A DNA stretch of 28,135 nt from CAG-791 sp045113775. GTDB lineage: Bacteria; Bacillota; Clostridia; Lachnospirales; Lachnospiraceae. Position 1 is the stretch's first letter, and every line of letters starts with the position of its first letter. Location: contig JBGUJH010000063.1 of assembly GCA_045113775.1 (NCBI GenBank), positions 1 to 28,135 of the forward strand, in the 5' to 3' direction. Below are positions 14,800 through 21,970 of this stretch, piece by piece. The notes beneath the pieces were generated by a model. The model saw only the letters and a program-made list of their open reading frames with translations, made no database searches and was not told the origin of the DNA. The position numbers and the translations under genes were made by a program.

Positions 14800-16068
14800 T
14801 CATTTCGCCAGCGGCTGCTTATCCGAGATCCGCAGGAACACAAATCCGACCAGGAAGAACACTGCCAGCGATGCGACCGCAATATTGATCGTTCCGCCTG
14901 CCAGCTTAACGGCCGCGATGACGGCTGAACCGATGAAGGACGCTCCCTTTGCGAAAATATCGTAGATTCCGAAGTATTCCCCGGAGTTCTCCGCGGGAAT
15001 GATCTTGGAGAAATAGCTTCTGGAGAGAGACTGTATGGATCCCTGGAAGCAGCCTACTCCAAATGCCAAAATACCGAAATCAACAAGTGTATTCAGCGTC
15101 AGCGCATAGAGGCAGACGCAGAAGTAACCGACTATACAGGCAAGGATCAAAGTAACCGTGTCAAATTTCTTGGAGAGCTGCGCAAAGACAAGCGATCCGC
15201 CGAATGCCACGACCTGCGTCGCCAGGAGGAATACGACCTGTCCGACTGTAGGAAGCCCCAAGTCAGTTCCGATGTTGATGCAGTTATCGATAATTGTTCC
15301 GACTCCGTCGATATAGAGGAAGAACGCGATCAGGAAGTAGAGGACTTTCTTGTCATGCGTCGCGATCTTTTTAATTGTCTTGCCGATTTCGGCAAAAGCA
15401 GCAGTGATCTCGCCTTTTCCTCCTTCCACATAATAGATCTGCTTGTATTGTTTCAGAAGGGGAAGTGTGACCAGAAGCCACCAGACGCCGGTCACCGTAA
15501 AGCCGATGATCCTGGCTGTCATCGGTGAGAAGATCATCAGGTCTTCGCTGAGCCCGCCGCCCAGAATATAAGCTACCATCGCGATCAGGAAAGGTATGCA
15601 GGATCCGATGTATCCCCATGCATAACCGTAAGAAGACACTTCGTCCATGCGCTCTTCTGTCGTGATGTCATTGAGCATGGAATCGTAGAAAGTCAGCGAG
15701 ATCGAGTAAAAGATCTTGGTCAGGACAAAGATCACTATAAATATGACCCAATTTGTCGCGAAACCGTTCAGAATGCATCCGATCACGCCCAGCGCCACAG
15801 CTGTCTGGAAAAAGATCTTCTTGCGATTCTTGTGGTCCGCCAGCGCTCCGCAGACCGGTCCGAGCACCGCCACGATGATCGTAACGACCGAGATGGCGAT
15901 GGAATAATAGGCTGTCGCCTGGTCGCCGGTGATCTGCCCGGGCGCGTCCCCGATCGCAAGCGCCTTGAAAAAGATAGGAATGAGCGAGCAGGCCAGCATC
16001 GTGAAAGCAGAATTACCCACGTCATACAGTACCCATGCGCGCTCTTTTTTGGTCAGATTTTTGAACAT
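14800..16068 (-). CDS. MFS transporter of the UMF1 (Atg22-like) family
   Basis: The 422-residue protein has about 12 membrane segments and the UMF1-type start ERAWVLYDVGNSAFTMLACSLIPIFF. The cytoplasmic loop GPVCGALADHKNRKK is the MFS motif A equivalent. A long central loop near 195-235 separates the halves, and the Ser-rich FQGSIQSLSRSYFSKIIPAENSGEYFGIYDIFAKGASFIG in the second half is highly characteristic of this family. These are putative exporters of unknown substrate, and an amino acid or metabolite efflux role is only a family-level guess. GGGGGAGAAG precedes the ATG and an extended -10 promoter lies upstream. Confidence 0.9.
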   Translation of the reverse strand: MFKNLTKKERAWVLYDVGNSAFTMLACSLIPIFFKALAIGDAPGQITGDQATAYYSIAISVVTIIVAVLGPVCGALADHKNRKKIFFQTAVALGVIGCILNGFATNWVIFIVIFVLTKIFYSISLTFYDSMLNDITTEERMDEVSSYGYAWGYIGSCIPFLIAMVAYILGGGLSEDLMIFSPMTARIIGFTVTGVWWLLVTLPLLKQYKQIYYVEGGKGEITAAFAEIGKTIKKIATHDKKVLYFLIAFFLYIDGVGTIIDNCINIGTDLGLPTVGQVVFLLATQVVAFGGSLVFAQLSKKFDTVTLILACIVGYFCVCLYALTLNTLVDFGILAFGVGCFQGSIQSLSRSYFSKIIPAENSGEYFGIYDIFAKGASFIGSAVIAAVKLAGGTINIAVASLAVFFLVGFVFLRISDKQPLAK

Positions 16069-16132
16069 GATCTTCTCCCCCTGAAAGTCAGTCTTATTCG
16101 TCTGTCATCCGCAGCTGACAACGACTGTAGCT

Positions 16133-16141
16133 ATTATACCA
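16133..16141 (-). promoter_or_regulatory. Extended -10 promoter of the UMF1 transporter gene
   Basis: The minus strand reads TGGTATAAT, a perfect extended -10 element. No good -35 box is seen at 17 bp, as is common for this promoter type. The start codon is about 65 nt downstream. Confidence 0.6.
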
Positions 16142-16331
16142 AATCACCGGCTAAATCACATCTCAAAGTATCGCTGCCGCCGTTTCAAAAAAGCGCCCGC
16201 CCGGATAAAATCAGAAAGCTGAAGCAGAAAAATTTCCGGATTCTATGTTTTGTCCCGACAAAAAGAGTGCTAAATTGTTACTGAGAGTATAGAAACCCGA
16301 CAGACCTTACCATTAGCAGAAAGGAAAAAAT

Positions 16332-17282
16332 ATGAGCAAGATCGTCATTATGGAATCGCTCGGCATTTCCGCCGAGGAACTTGCCATGCGCAAGAAGCCT
16401 TTTGAGGAAAAGGGGCACACGTTTGCCGATTTTCCGCGCACCACTGATATTCCGACTTTGATCGATCAGGCGAAAGACGCGGACGCCATGATCATCGCCA
16501 ACATGCCCATGCCCGCCGAAGTGATCCGCAGCTGCCCGAACCTCAAGTTTATCGACGTCGCCTTTACGGGCGTTGACCATGTGGGCCTCGACGCCGCAAA
16601 AGAAAAAGGCATCGCAGTAAGCAATGCCTCCGGCTACTCCAACGAAGCAGTTTCCGAACTGGTTCTCGGTATGGTGCTCAGCATCCTTCGCAACGTCCGC
16701 GCGGTGGAAGACCGGTGCCGCGCCGGCCAGACCAAAGACGGCCTCGTCGGCTCTGAGCTCAAGGGCAAGACTGTGGGCATCATCGGATTTGGCAAAATAG
16801 GGACCCGCTCCGCAGAGCTGTTTCATGCTTTCGGCTGCCGTATTTTGGCAAACAGCCGCACCCGTAAGCCTGACGCTCCCGAGTACGTGGAGCAGGTTTC
16901 ACAGCAGGCGCTTCTGGAGCAGTCCGATATCGTCGTCCTGCACTGCCCTCTCAACGATTCTACCCGCGGCATGATCAATGCGGAAAAGATCGCCATGATG
17001 AAGAAGTCCGCCATCCTGATCAACGTGGCCCGCGGTCCCGTAGTCGTCGCGCAGGATCTGGCTGACGCCCTGAATAACAGCACTATTGCTGCTGCCGGCA
17101 TCGACGTCTTCGACAAGGAGCCGCCGCTCGACGTGAGCGAACCTCTTCTGAACTGCAAGAACTGCCTGGTCACTCCCCACGTCGCCTTCGCTACCAAGGA
17201 GTCCATGACCCTTCGCGCCGAGATCGTTTTTGACAATCTGCAGGCCTGGATGAGCGGCAGCCAGAAGAATGTGATCCTTTAA
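16332..17282 (+). CDS. D-isomer-specific 2-hydroxyacid dehydrogenase
   Basis: This 316-residue cytoplasmic enzyme has the NAD-binding motif VGIIGFGKIGTRSAELF (148-164) and the catalytic triad of the family: Arg234 in NVARGP, Glu263 in FDKEPP and His283 in VTPHVAF. GMINAEKIAMMKKSAILIN and AAGIDVF are standard blocks. The enzyme should interconvert a 2-keto acid and its D-2-hydroxy acid with NAD(P)H. Glycerate, phosphoglycerate or lactate-type substrates cannot be told apart here. AGAAAGG precedes the ATG. It is a single-gene unit that converges on thpR across a hairpin at 17314-17350. Confidence 0.93.
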   Translation: MSKIVIMESLGISAEELAMRKKPFEEKGHTFADFPRTTDIPTLIDQAKDADAMIIANMPMPAEVIRSCPNLKFIDVAFTGVDHVGLDAAKEKGIAVSNASGYSNEAVSELVLGMVLSILRNVRAVEDRCRAGQTKDGLVGSELKGKTVGIIGFGKIGTRSAELFHAFGCRILANSRTRKPDAPEYVEQVSQQALLEQSDIVVLHCPLNDSTRGMINAEKIAMMKKSAILINVARGPVVVAQDLADALNNSTIAAAGIDVFDKEPPLDVSEPLLNCKNCLVTPHVAFATKESMTLRAEIVFDNLQAWMSGSQKNVIL

Positions 17283-17313
17283 AGCATGTGATCCCTATTA
17301 TAGGTTGTTTTAA

Positions 17314-17350
17314 AACCCTTCTTCGGTGGTATATCCACTGAAGAAGGGTT
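17314..17350. terminator. Hairpin terminator between converging genes, GGTGG/CCAC family
   Basis: AACCCTTCTTCGGTGG (17314-17329) and CCACTGAAGAAGGGTT (17335-17350) pair fully, allowing one G-U. The loop is TATAT. It lies between two convergent stop codons and so can serve both. Its core GGTGG-TATAT-CCAC is shared with the hairpins at 21767 and 21854. Confidence 0.75.
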
Positions 17351-17364
17351 CAGAAAGAACACTA

Positions 17365-17871
17365 TTACTCTGCTCCTAAACCGATCGAGAAAATCTCCGT
17401 ATATACTCTTTTCCCGTCTTTCAGATCCGATTTCATCAGGGAGACCTTTTTGACCATCATCTCGCCCTTGGGCGCAGGCACCTTCTTCCAAGGCCCACCC
17501 ATCTTCCGGATGATCGTGACATGCGGCACAAATTTCTTGTGATCATAAGGGATCTCTGCCGCGTCGAGAGCTTCGCCGACATGCCTTGCCAGTTTGTTCA
17601 GCCCTTGATTTCCCTTGATCCCGACCCACAGAAGGTTGTCAAAAGTCCCCATATCCGTGAACGCCATGCGAAACGGCTTGCAAAATACAGTCTTCATAGC
17701 ATCCTTGACAGCGCCGGAGTCTTTGGTCTCACCGATAAAAGCCAGCGTGACGTGAAGGTTCTGCGAGGGAACGTAACTGCCCTTTACACCGGCCTTTTTC
17801 AGCTCGTGCATAGTGCTGATCACGCTCTTTTTCATCTCATCAGAAAGCTGTATCGCAATAAACAATCTCAT
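17365..17871 (-). CDS. thpR: RNA 2',3'-cyclic phosphodiesterase (2H phosphoesterase family)
   Basis: This 168-residue protein has the two H-x-T-x motifs of the 2H phosphoesterase superfamily: HVTLAFIGE near residue 42 and HVTIIRKMG near 126. The start MRLFIAIQLSDEMK is typical of ThpR/LigT, and the length matches. The family opens 2',3'-cyclic phosphate RNA ends to 2'-phosphates in the cytoplasm. I use the ATG at 17871, which has GGAGG upstream; a longer frame to 17922 has no family match. Its start codon overlaps the stop of the upstream amidohydrolase relic (TAATG), so the two were once translationally coupled. Confidence 0.9.
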   Translation of the reverse strand: MRLFIAIQLSDEMKKSVISTMHELKKAGVKGSYVPSQNLHVTLAFIGETKDSGAVKDAMKTVFCKPFRMAFTDMGTFDNLLWVGIKGNQGLNKLARHVGEALDAAEIPYDHKKFVPHVTIIRKMGGPWKKVPAPKGEMMVKKVSLMKSDLKDGKRVYTEIFSIGLGAE

Positions 17872-18062
17872 TACTTTTCCTCCTGCGATTTTCCTAACAC
17901 TGCAAGCGCATTCTCCCTGCAAAGCTTCTTCGCAAACTGCGGGGAGATATTGTGGTGGACCAGCACGGGAAGATCGTGCTCCGCCGCCAGATCGTAGATC
18001 ATCTGAAAAGCAGGGCTGTCCATGTGCACCCCTTCGCCGTAAGTCAGCGCTGTCAGGTCGTC
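17871..18062 (-). pseudogene. Remnant of an amidohydrolase gene
   Basis: Translation of the minus strand in the frame ending TAA at 17871-17873 gives 63 residues that read as an amidohydrolase (PF04909-like). The first part is DDLTALTYGEGVHMDSPAF, then MIYDLAAEHDLPVLVHHNIS. This jumps straight to FAKKLCRENALAVLGK, which looks like the C-terminal helix of such enzymes. The N-terminal metal-binding region and the segment between VLVHHNIS and the C-terminus are missing. I see no start codon with a ribosome binding site. It is best read as a gene with a large 5' loss and an internal deletion. A short functional peptide is possible but less likely. Confidence 0.65.
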
Positions 18063-18090
18063 GTGCCGGCTCCTTCTATTTGGTCCCTTG

Positions 18091-19539
18091 TCACGTCTCT
18101 TCGAACTTTATCCCGTTCTCAGCGGCATAGCGCTCCGCTTCCGACCCTTTTTTTCCTCGTATGACCAGATCGGGACTGCAGTCCCTGAACACGTTCTTTC
18201 CAATCCTGACTGTCCCGGCAGGGATTACGATCGTTTTAAGCTCCCTGCACTCCTTGAACGCCTCATCCCGGATCTCCCTCACCTTTTCCGGAATAACGAC
18301 ACTCTTAAGGCTCGTGCACCGTGAGAACGCGAATCTCTCAATCAGTTTCACCCGATCCGGTATAGTGATGCCTTCCAGCTTACGGCAGCTGCAGAACAAA
18401 CCGGTGCTGATGTTTGACAGCTTCCTAGGAAGAGTAATGCTCGTCAGCCCGGTGCACCCGGAAAATGCAAAATCGTCAATCTTTCTCACGCTGTCCGGAA
18501 TCCTGACCTCCTCCAGTGAGCTGCAGCTGTCAAAAGCGTTATCACTGATCTCGGTGACGCTGTCCGGAATGACAACGCTCTGCAGGTCCTTTCTGTCCCT
18601 GAACGCTTTGCTGCCGATCGTAGTCACACTGCTGCGGATCACAACGCTGCTTTCCGGACACTCTCCTCCATACAAAATACTGAAAGTCTCCGTGCGATAC
18701 CCCTTCTCTGTCAGTAATTCGAGAAGCGACCTGCAATATTTTTCACAGATTTCCCTTGAAGAAGCATCGATCATGATCATCGGATAAGAGGCGTGCATAA
18801 AGCGCAGCTGCGCGGATACCATCTCCATTTTCACATCGTTCACACTGCGGATCCACTCTTCAATCTCCTTATCCTGCTCTACCCCTTCGTGATCCTCAGT
18901 GATCAGTTCAACTCGAATAAAGGGAAACCTCATGCTGCTTTTGATAAACCTGTTCTCAACGCGTGTCCAAGATACAATGAATGTTGCGTAGACAGGAGAT
19001 CCTTCCATTTGCTCGAATGTCAGCTTTTTTCCGTCATAGACCGCATGCGTCACATACCGCTTGGCATAGCCCCTTACCGTCGCCCGTTTCATACCCTCAA
19101 AGGCCGCGTCGGGAAAGCGTGCCGCCACAATGAAGCAGAACATGCAGAAGAAGTCGCCAAAATAGTGAGTCTCAATACTTCTCTCGAAATCAATATCATC
19201 GCAGTCCTCAATGATCAGGCGGTTTCCGTCCCGTCTCATCTGTCCCAGGATCTTTGCGGCAGGATTCTCTTGCGCATATCCCCTCATCCGTGTCCTGACC
19301 TGCCTGTATTCATTCTGATAAGTATACCAAAGTATATTGAACGAGCTGACTTCCTCATATTGCGCGTACCTCGCCGGGTAATGGAGCCAGCCGTCGGCAT
19401 TTTCTTTCTTCATATCATCAAAAGGCAGCCATTCCCGGTCGTTCAGATAGAACACCGTGATCATAGCTTCCGCGATCCTTCTTGCCCTTAATGCGGCATC
19501 CGAATTTGTGAAGACCAGCTCTATATCTGTTCTATCCAC
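18091..19539 (-). CDS. BspA-type leucine-rich repeat protein with an unrecognised N-terminal domain
   Basis: This protein of about 482 residues has no signal peptide. Residues about 1-315 belong to a domain I do not recognise, mixed alpha/beta and rich in aromatic residues. From about 315 to the end are six 23-residue LRR_5 repeats plus a final degenerate one. The repeat pattern is SVxxIxxxAFxxCxxLxxVxIPD, for example SVTEISDNAFDSCSSLEEVRIPD. The C-terminus GSEAERYAAENGIKFEE is the usual cap of such proteins. I prefer the GTG at 19539, which has GGGAGG 8 nt upstream. The frame stays open to a TTG at 19560. BspA repeats are most often on secreted proteins, so a cytoplasmic-looking one is noteworthy. 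Confidence 0.8.
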   Translation of the reverse strand: MDRTDIELVFTNSDAALRARRIAEAMITVFYLNDREWLPFDDMKKENADGWLHYPARYAQYEEVSSFNILWYTYQNEYRQVRTRMRGYAQENPAAKILGQMRRDGNRLIIEDCDDIDFERSIETHYFGDFFCMFCFIVAARFPDAAFEGMKRATVRGYAKRYVTHAVYDGKKLTFEQMEGSPVYATFIVSWTRVENRFIKSSMRFPFIRVELITEDHEGVEQDKEIEEWIRSVNDVKMEMVSAQLRFMHASYPMIMIDASSREICEKYCRSLLELLTEKGYRTETFSILYGGECPESSVVIRSSVTTIGSKAFRDRKDLQSVVIPDSVTEISDNAFDSCSSLEEVRIPDSVRKIDDFAFSGCTGLTSITLPRKLSNISTGLFCSCRKLEGITIPDRVKLIERFAFSRCTSLKSVVIPEKVREIRDEAFKECRELKTIVIPAGTVRIGKNVFRDCSPDLVIRGKKGSEAERYAAENGIKFEET

Positions 19540-19551
19540 TCTATTTTCCTC

Positions 19552-19629
19552 CCTTCCCAAGGATATACGGATTCATGAAGAACGCTCGGATCAGTTCTTC
19601 CCGCGAATATACGGATTCGTAAAGAACGC
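19552..19629 (-). repeat. Tandem duplication of the MATE gene 3' end
   Basis: The 23-bp blocks at 19563-19585 and 19607-19629 (ATATACGGATTC...AAGAACGC) differ at only a few bases. Both are preceded by CTTCCC, so the duplicated unit is about 34 bp with a 44-bp period. The inner copy encodes the real end, FFTNPYIRGKN. The outer copy would encode FFMNPYILGKGGK in another frame. The outer copy also supplies the GGGAGG used by the LRR gene. Confidence 0.8.
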
Positions 19630-20982
19630 GATCACTAGGTGCAGCGCCATCACGCACCAGATCAGCGGTTCGCACAATATGACAGCTCTGTACCCCATTT
19701 TCGGCACCAGGATCCAGGCAAAGATACACTTCCCGGCAAGCTCAATGAAACTTGTGATGATCGGCGTAAACTTGACGCCCAGTCCTTGCAGCGCGAGCCT
19801 GGTCTGATGCAGGATTCCCAGCACACCGGAAAACACCGCTGCAAACCGGACATACGCGACAACGTTTCCGATCAGTTCCGGGTTCGTCGATCCGGAGATC
19901 AGAACAGCCAGCTCGTCCGCGAACAGGAACAGAATTATGATAGTAAACACGCCGCAAACAAGATCGTAGACATAGGATTCCTTTACGCCGCGTATGATCC
20001 GCTCTCTCTGCCCCGCCCCTTTATTCTGCGAGACAAAAGTAGAGATCGCCATCCCCATCGAAAGATTCGGCAGCGCGCACAGTATAAAGATTTTTCTCGC
20101 CGTCGTGTGCCCCGCGATCACGGTCGCCCCCAGGCTATTGATCCCGTACTGCAGGATCACAGATCCGATATTGACGACAGATCCCATGAACGCCATTGCG
20201 TACCCCTGCCCGGCCAGCTCCAGAAACAGTTCCTTTCCGCAATCAAAATCCTCCCTGCTCGGAATGAGGATCCGCTCCCTTTTCAAAATATAGCCGGCGC
20301 ACAACACAGCGCTGATGCCCTGTGCTATGACCGTCGCGGTCGCAGCTCCCCGTACTCCCATTCCGACGCCCGCCACCAGGATGACGTCAAGAATGATATT
20401 AAGAACAGAAGAAATGATCAGAAAGACCAGGGACATCGCGGAATTTCCGATCGCGCGCAAAAGCGAGGACAAAAGATTGTAGGCAAACATCACCACAATC
20501 CCCCCGCCTATGATCCGTATGTATGCCAGCGCTTCCCCGTAGATTGCCTCCGGAGTCCCCAGAATCCGCAGGAGCGGTCCCAGCCCCAGCAGATTCAAAA
20601 CCGTCATCACCGCGATCGTACCGGCGCCGATCACAAGTGAGCCTGCCACAGACTTGCGGAGCATCTTCTCGTCCCCCGCTCCGTAAGATCTGGACACTAC
20701 AATACACAGGCCGTTTCCCAGCGACTGCGCGAACATGACCATCAGATCAAAGATCGCAACATTCGCCCCGACTGCGGCTAGCGACTGCTCTCCCAGATAA
20801 TGCCCTACGATCGCAGTATCCACTGCATTGTAAAGCTGCTGGAATATATACGACACCAGGATCGGCAGCATGAAGATCAGAAGGTTCTTCATGATCGGAC
20901 CATTGAGCAGATCTACTGCGGCTAGCGCCGATGCTCCCGATGCCGATACTCTCCTGTCTGTTTTATCTTCGTTAAGACTCAT
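19591..20982 (-). CDS. MATE family multidrug/solute efflux transporter
   Basis: The 463-residue protein has about 12 membrane segments in two homologous halves. MATE signatures include LLIFMLPILVSYIFQQLYNAVDTAIVGHYLGEQSLAAVGA near the start, and GNGLCIVVSRSYGAGDE, which is the conserved GxxxxxSxxxGAGD block. SLGATVIAGHTTARKI and ALQGLGVKFTPIITSFIEL follow in the second half. Such proteins export cationic drugs or metabolites with H+ or Na+. The start has only a weak GGGAAG site, 10 or more nt away. Its 3' end is tandemly duplicated. It is divergent from the small protein at 21203. Confidence 0.92.
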   Translation of the reverse strand: MSLNEDKTDRRVSASGASALAAVDLLNGPIMKNLLIFMLPILVSYIFQQLYNAVDTAIVGHYLGEQSLAAVGANVAIFDLMVMFAQSLGNGLCIVVSRSYGAGDEKMLRKSVAGSLVIGAGTIAVMTVLNLLGLGPLLRILGTPEAIYGEALAYIRIIGGGIVVMFAYNLLSSLLRAIGNSAMSLVFLIISSVLNIILDVILVAGVGMGVRGAATATVIAQGISAVLCAGYILKRERILIPSREDFDCGKELFLELAGQGYAMAFMGSVVNIGSVILQYGINSLGATVIAGHTTARKIFILCALPNLSMGMAISTFVSQNKGAGQRERIIRGVKESYVYDLVCGVFTIIILFLFADELAVLISGSTNPELIGNVVAYVRFAAVFSGVLGILHQTRLALQGLGVKFTPIITSFIELAGKCIFAWILVPKMGYRAVILCEPLIWCVMALHLVIAFFTNPYIRGKN

Positions 20983-21037
20983 CTGACAAATTCTTCCCTT
21001 ATAATGTTTTCTTGTATCAGTATCATATTACCATTCC

Positions 21038-21055
21038 TTGACACAATTGTGCCTT
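21038..21055. promoter_or_regulatory. Palindrome CACAATTGTG between divergent genes
   Basis: CACAATTGTG (21042-21051) overlaps a plus-strand TTGACA (21038-21043) and a minus-strand TTGTGT that has GATACT 16 bp further on. A palindrome over -35 boxes is a typical repressor site, for example of MarR-type proteins near MATE pumps. No regulator gene is nearby and both -10 boxes are imperfect. Confidence 0.3.
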
Positions 21056-21103
21056 TTGATTTACCGTAAAGATACAGGAGCTTGGAAAAGTTCGAGGCGC
21101 GTG

Positions 21104-21184
21104 ATTTGAACCGGTGCGAATAACATTTCACTGTACGGAAAGGTAATTTGAACCGGCGCGAATAACGTTTCAGTGTATGGAAAG
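21104..21184 (+). repeat. 39-bp tandem direct repeat upstream of the small gene
   Basis: Two 39-bp copies, 21104-21142 and 21146-21184, begin ATTTGAACCGG and end GGAAAG. They differ at 4 positions and have a 42-bp period. The second ends 18 bp before the start codon at 21203, so the copies fill the leader of that gene. Confidence 0.85.
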
Positions 21185-21202
21185 CTCCGGAAAGAGGACA
21201 AA

Positions 21203-21430
21203 ATGAGCTATTTGATCAAAGATACGACCGAAGAAGAACGCCGCAGAATTGTCGAAGAATCACTTGGAAATCTGAGCGGTGCATGTGACGGCTGCTCGGT
21301 AAGAGTGGCGGACATGTACGATGCCTACATCCGCGGCGAAATGGAATTGCGCGATATCAACGCGGCCTACAGCGCCCGATATGTTAAGGGCGGCATGGAA
21401 AGAGAAAGAAGACAATGTGACGGGCAGTAA
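21203..21430 (+). CDS. Small acidic/basic mixed protein, function unknown
   Basis: This 75-residue protein begins MSYLIKDTTEEERRRIVEESLG. Its middle, ACDGCSVRVADMYDAYIRGEMELRDINAAY, has a C-x2-C pair and a Y-x-D/R-G-x-x-E-L-x-D/E-I pattern resembling short helical proteins that I have seen as unnamed hypotheticals in clostridia. The antitoxin-like YIxGxxELxEI segment is suggestive only. GAGG precedes this ATG; another ATG at 21173 lies inside the direct repeat and lacks a site. No toxin gene adjoins it. The multi-arm terminator follows about 50 bp later. Confidence 0.65.
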   Translation: MSYLIKDTTEEERRRIVEESLGNLSGACDGCSVRVADMYDAYIRGEMELRDINAAYSARYVKGGMERERRQCDGQ

Positions 21431-21482
21431 CTGAATTTTGAACAGACGGCATCTGTTAAGGCTTGCCTTGTGAGCCGCTGCA

Positions 21483-21600
21483 CGCCCCCTGAAGTTATAC
21501 AACGCCCCCTGAAGTTATGTAGCGCCCCTGAAGTTATGCAACGCACCCTGAAGTTACGCAACGCCCCCTGAAGTTATGTAATGCTTCAGGGGGCGTTTTT
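21483..21600 (+). terminator. Terminator with five tandem copies of its ascending arm
   Basis: Five units of about 20 bp, CGCCCCCTGAAGTTATGTAA and variants, start at 21483, 21503, 21523, 21542 and 21562. The single inverse arm CTTCAGGGGGCG (21584-21595) and TTTTT follow. The fifth unit pairs perfectly over 12 bp with a 10-nt loop. Units 1 and 2 are identical to it in the arm, unit 3 lacks one C and unit 4 has one C-to-A change. The canonical terminator is therefore formed by unit 5, and units 1-4 are alternative partners. Confidence 0.85.
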
Positions 21601-21766
21601 CATAGGTATTCAGTCTTTCGTGGGGGGCAGAGAAAAATGATATATCGTATATTTAGAATTCATAAATATACATGTTTGGGGACCCTCTGCTGAACGAAAA
21701 ACTAAGAATAATCGATATTTTGAACATGATGCCAGTGATTTTTTTCAGGCCATGTGCTTTGTAAAA

Positions 21767-21801
21767 TCCCTATATTGGTGGAATAACCACGAATATAGGG
21801 A
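21767..21801. repeat. GGTGG/CCAC hairpin, copy A
   Basis: TCCCTATATTGGTGG and CCACGAATATAGGGA form a 14-15 bp stem with one mismatch around AATAA. It is one of three related hairpins in the window. There is no U-tract directly after it. The stretch 21601-21766 holds no gene that I can support. Confidence 0.75.
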
Positions 21802-21853
21802 AAAGTAACAGGGTACCTGAACCCTCTGTGGCTATGAGTAGGTGTTTACGAAG

Positions 21854-21891
21854 CCCTATATTGGTGGAATATCCACCAGTATAGGGTTTTT
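21854..21891. terminator. GGTGG/CCAC hairpin, copy B, with U-tract
   Basis: CCCTATATTGGTGG (21854-21867) and CCACCAGTATAGGG (21873-21886) pair over 14 bp with one G-U wobble. TTTTT follows, so it can end plus-strand transcription. It also lies 3' of the minus-strand creatininase gene and could serve that side. Confidence 0.75.
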
Positions 21892-21970
21892 AAAAAGCTT
21901 GTTTCGAAATCAACTGCCCTGCTGAGCCGAGACTCAAATTCGCGGCAAAGCAGCTCCAATACTTACTTTT

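Noticed and set aside
16258..16275. GAGTGCTAA upstream of the D-2-hydroxyacid dehydrogenase resembles half of a CIRCE operator.
   Set aside because: The required inverse half, TTAGCACTC, is absent 9 bp upstream, so there is no HrcA site.
21104..21150. GATTTGAACC looked like the reverse complement of a tRNA T-arm.
   Set aside because: The flanking bases do not form a T-stem and no anticodon or acceptor arms follow. The sequence is simply part of a tandem repeat.
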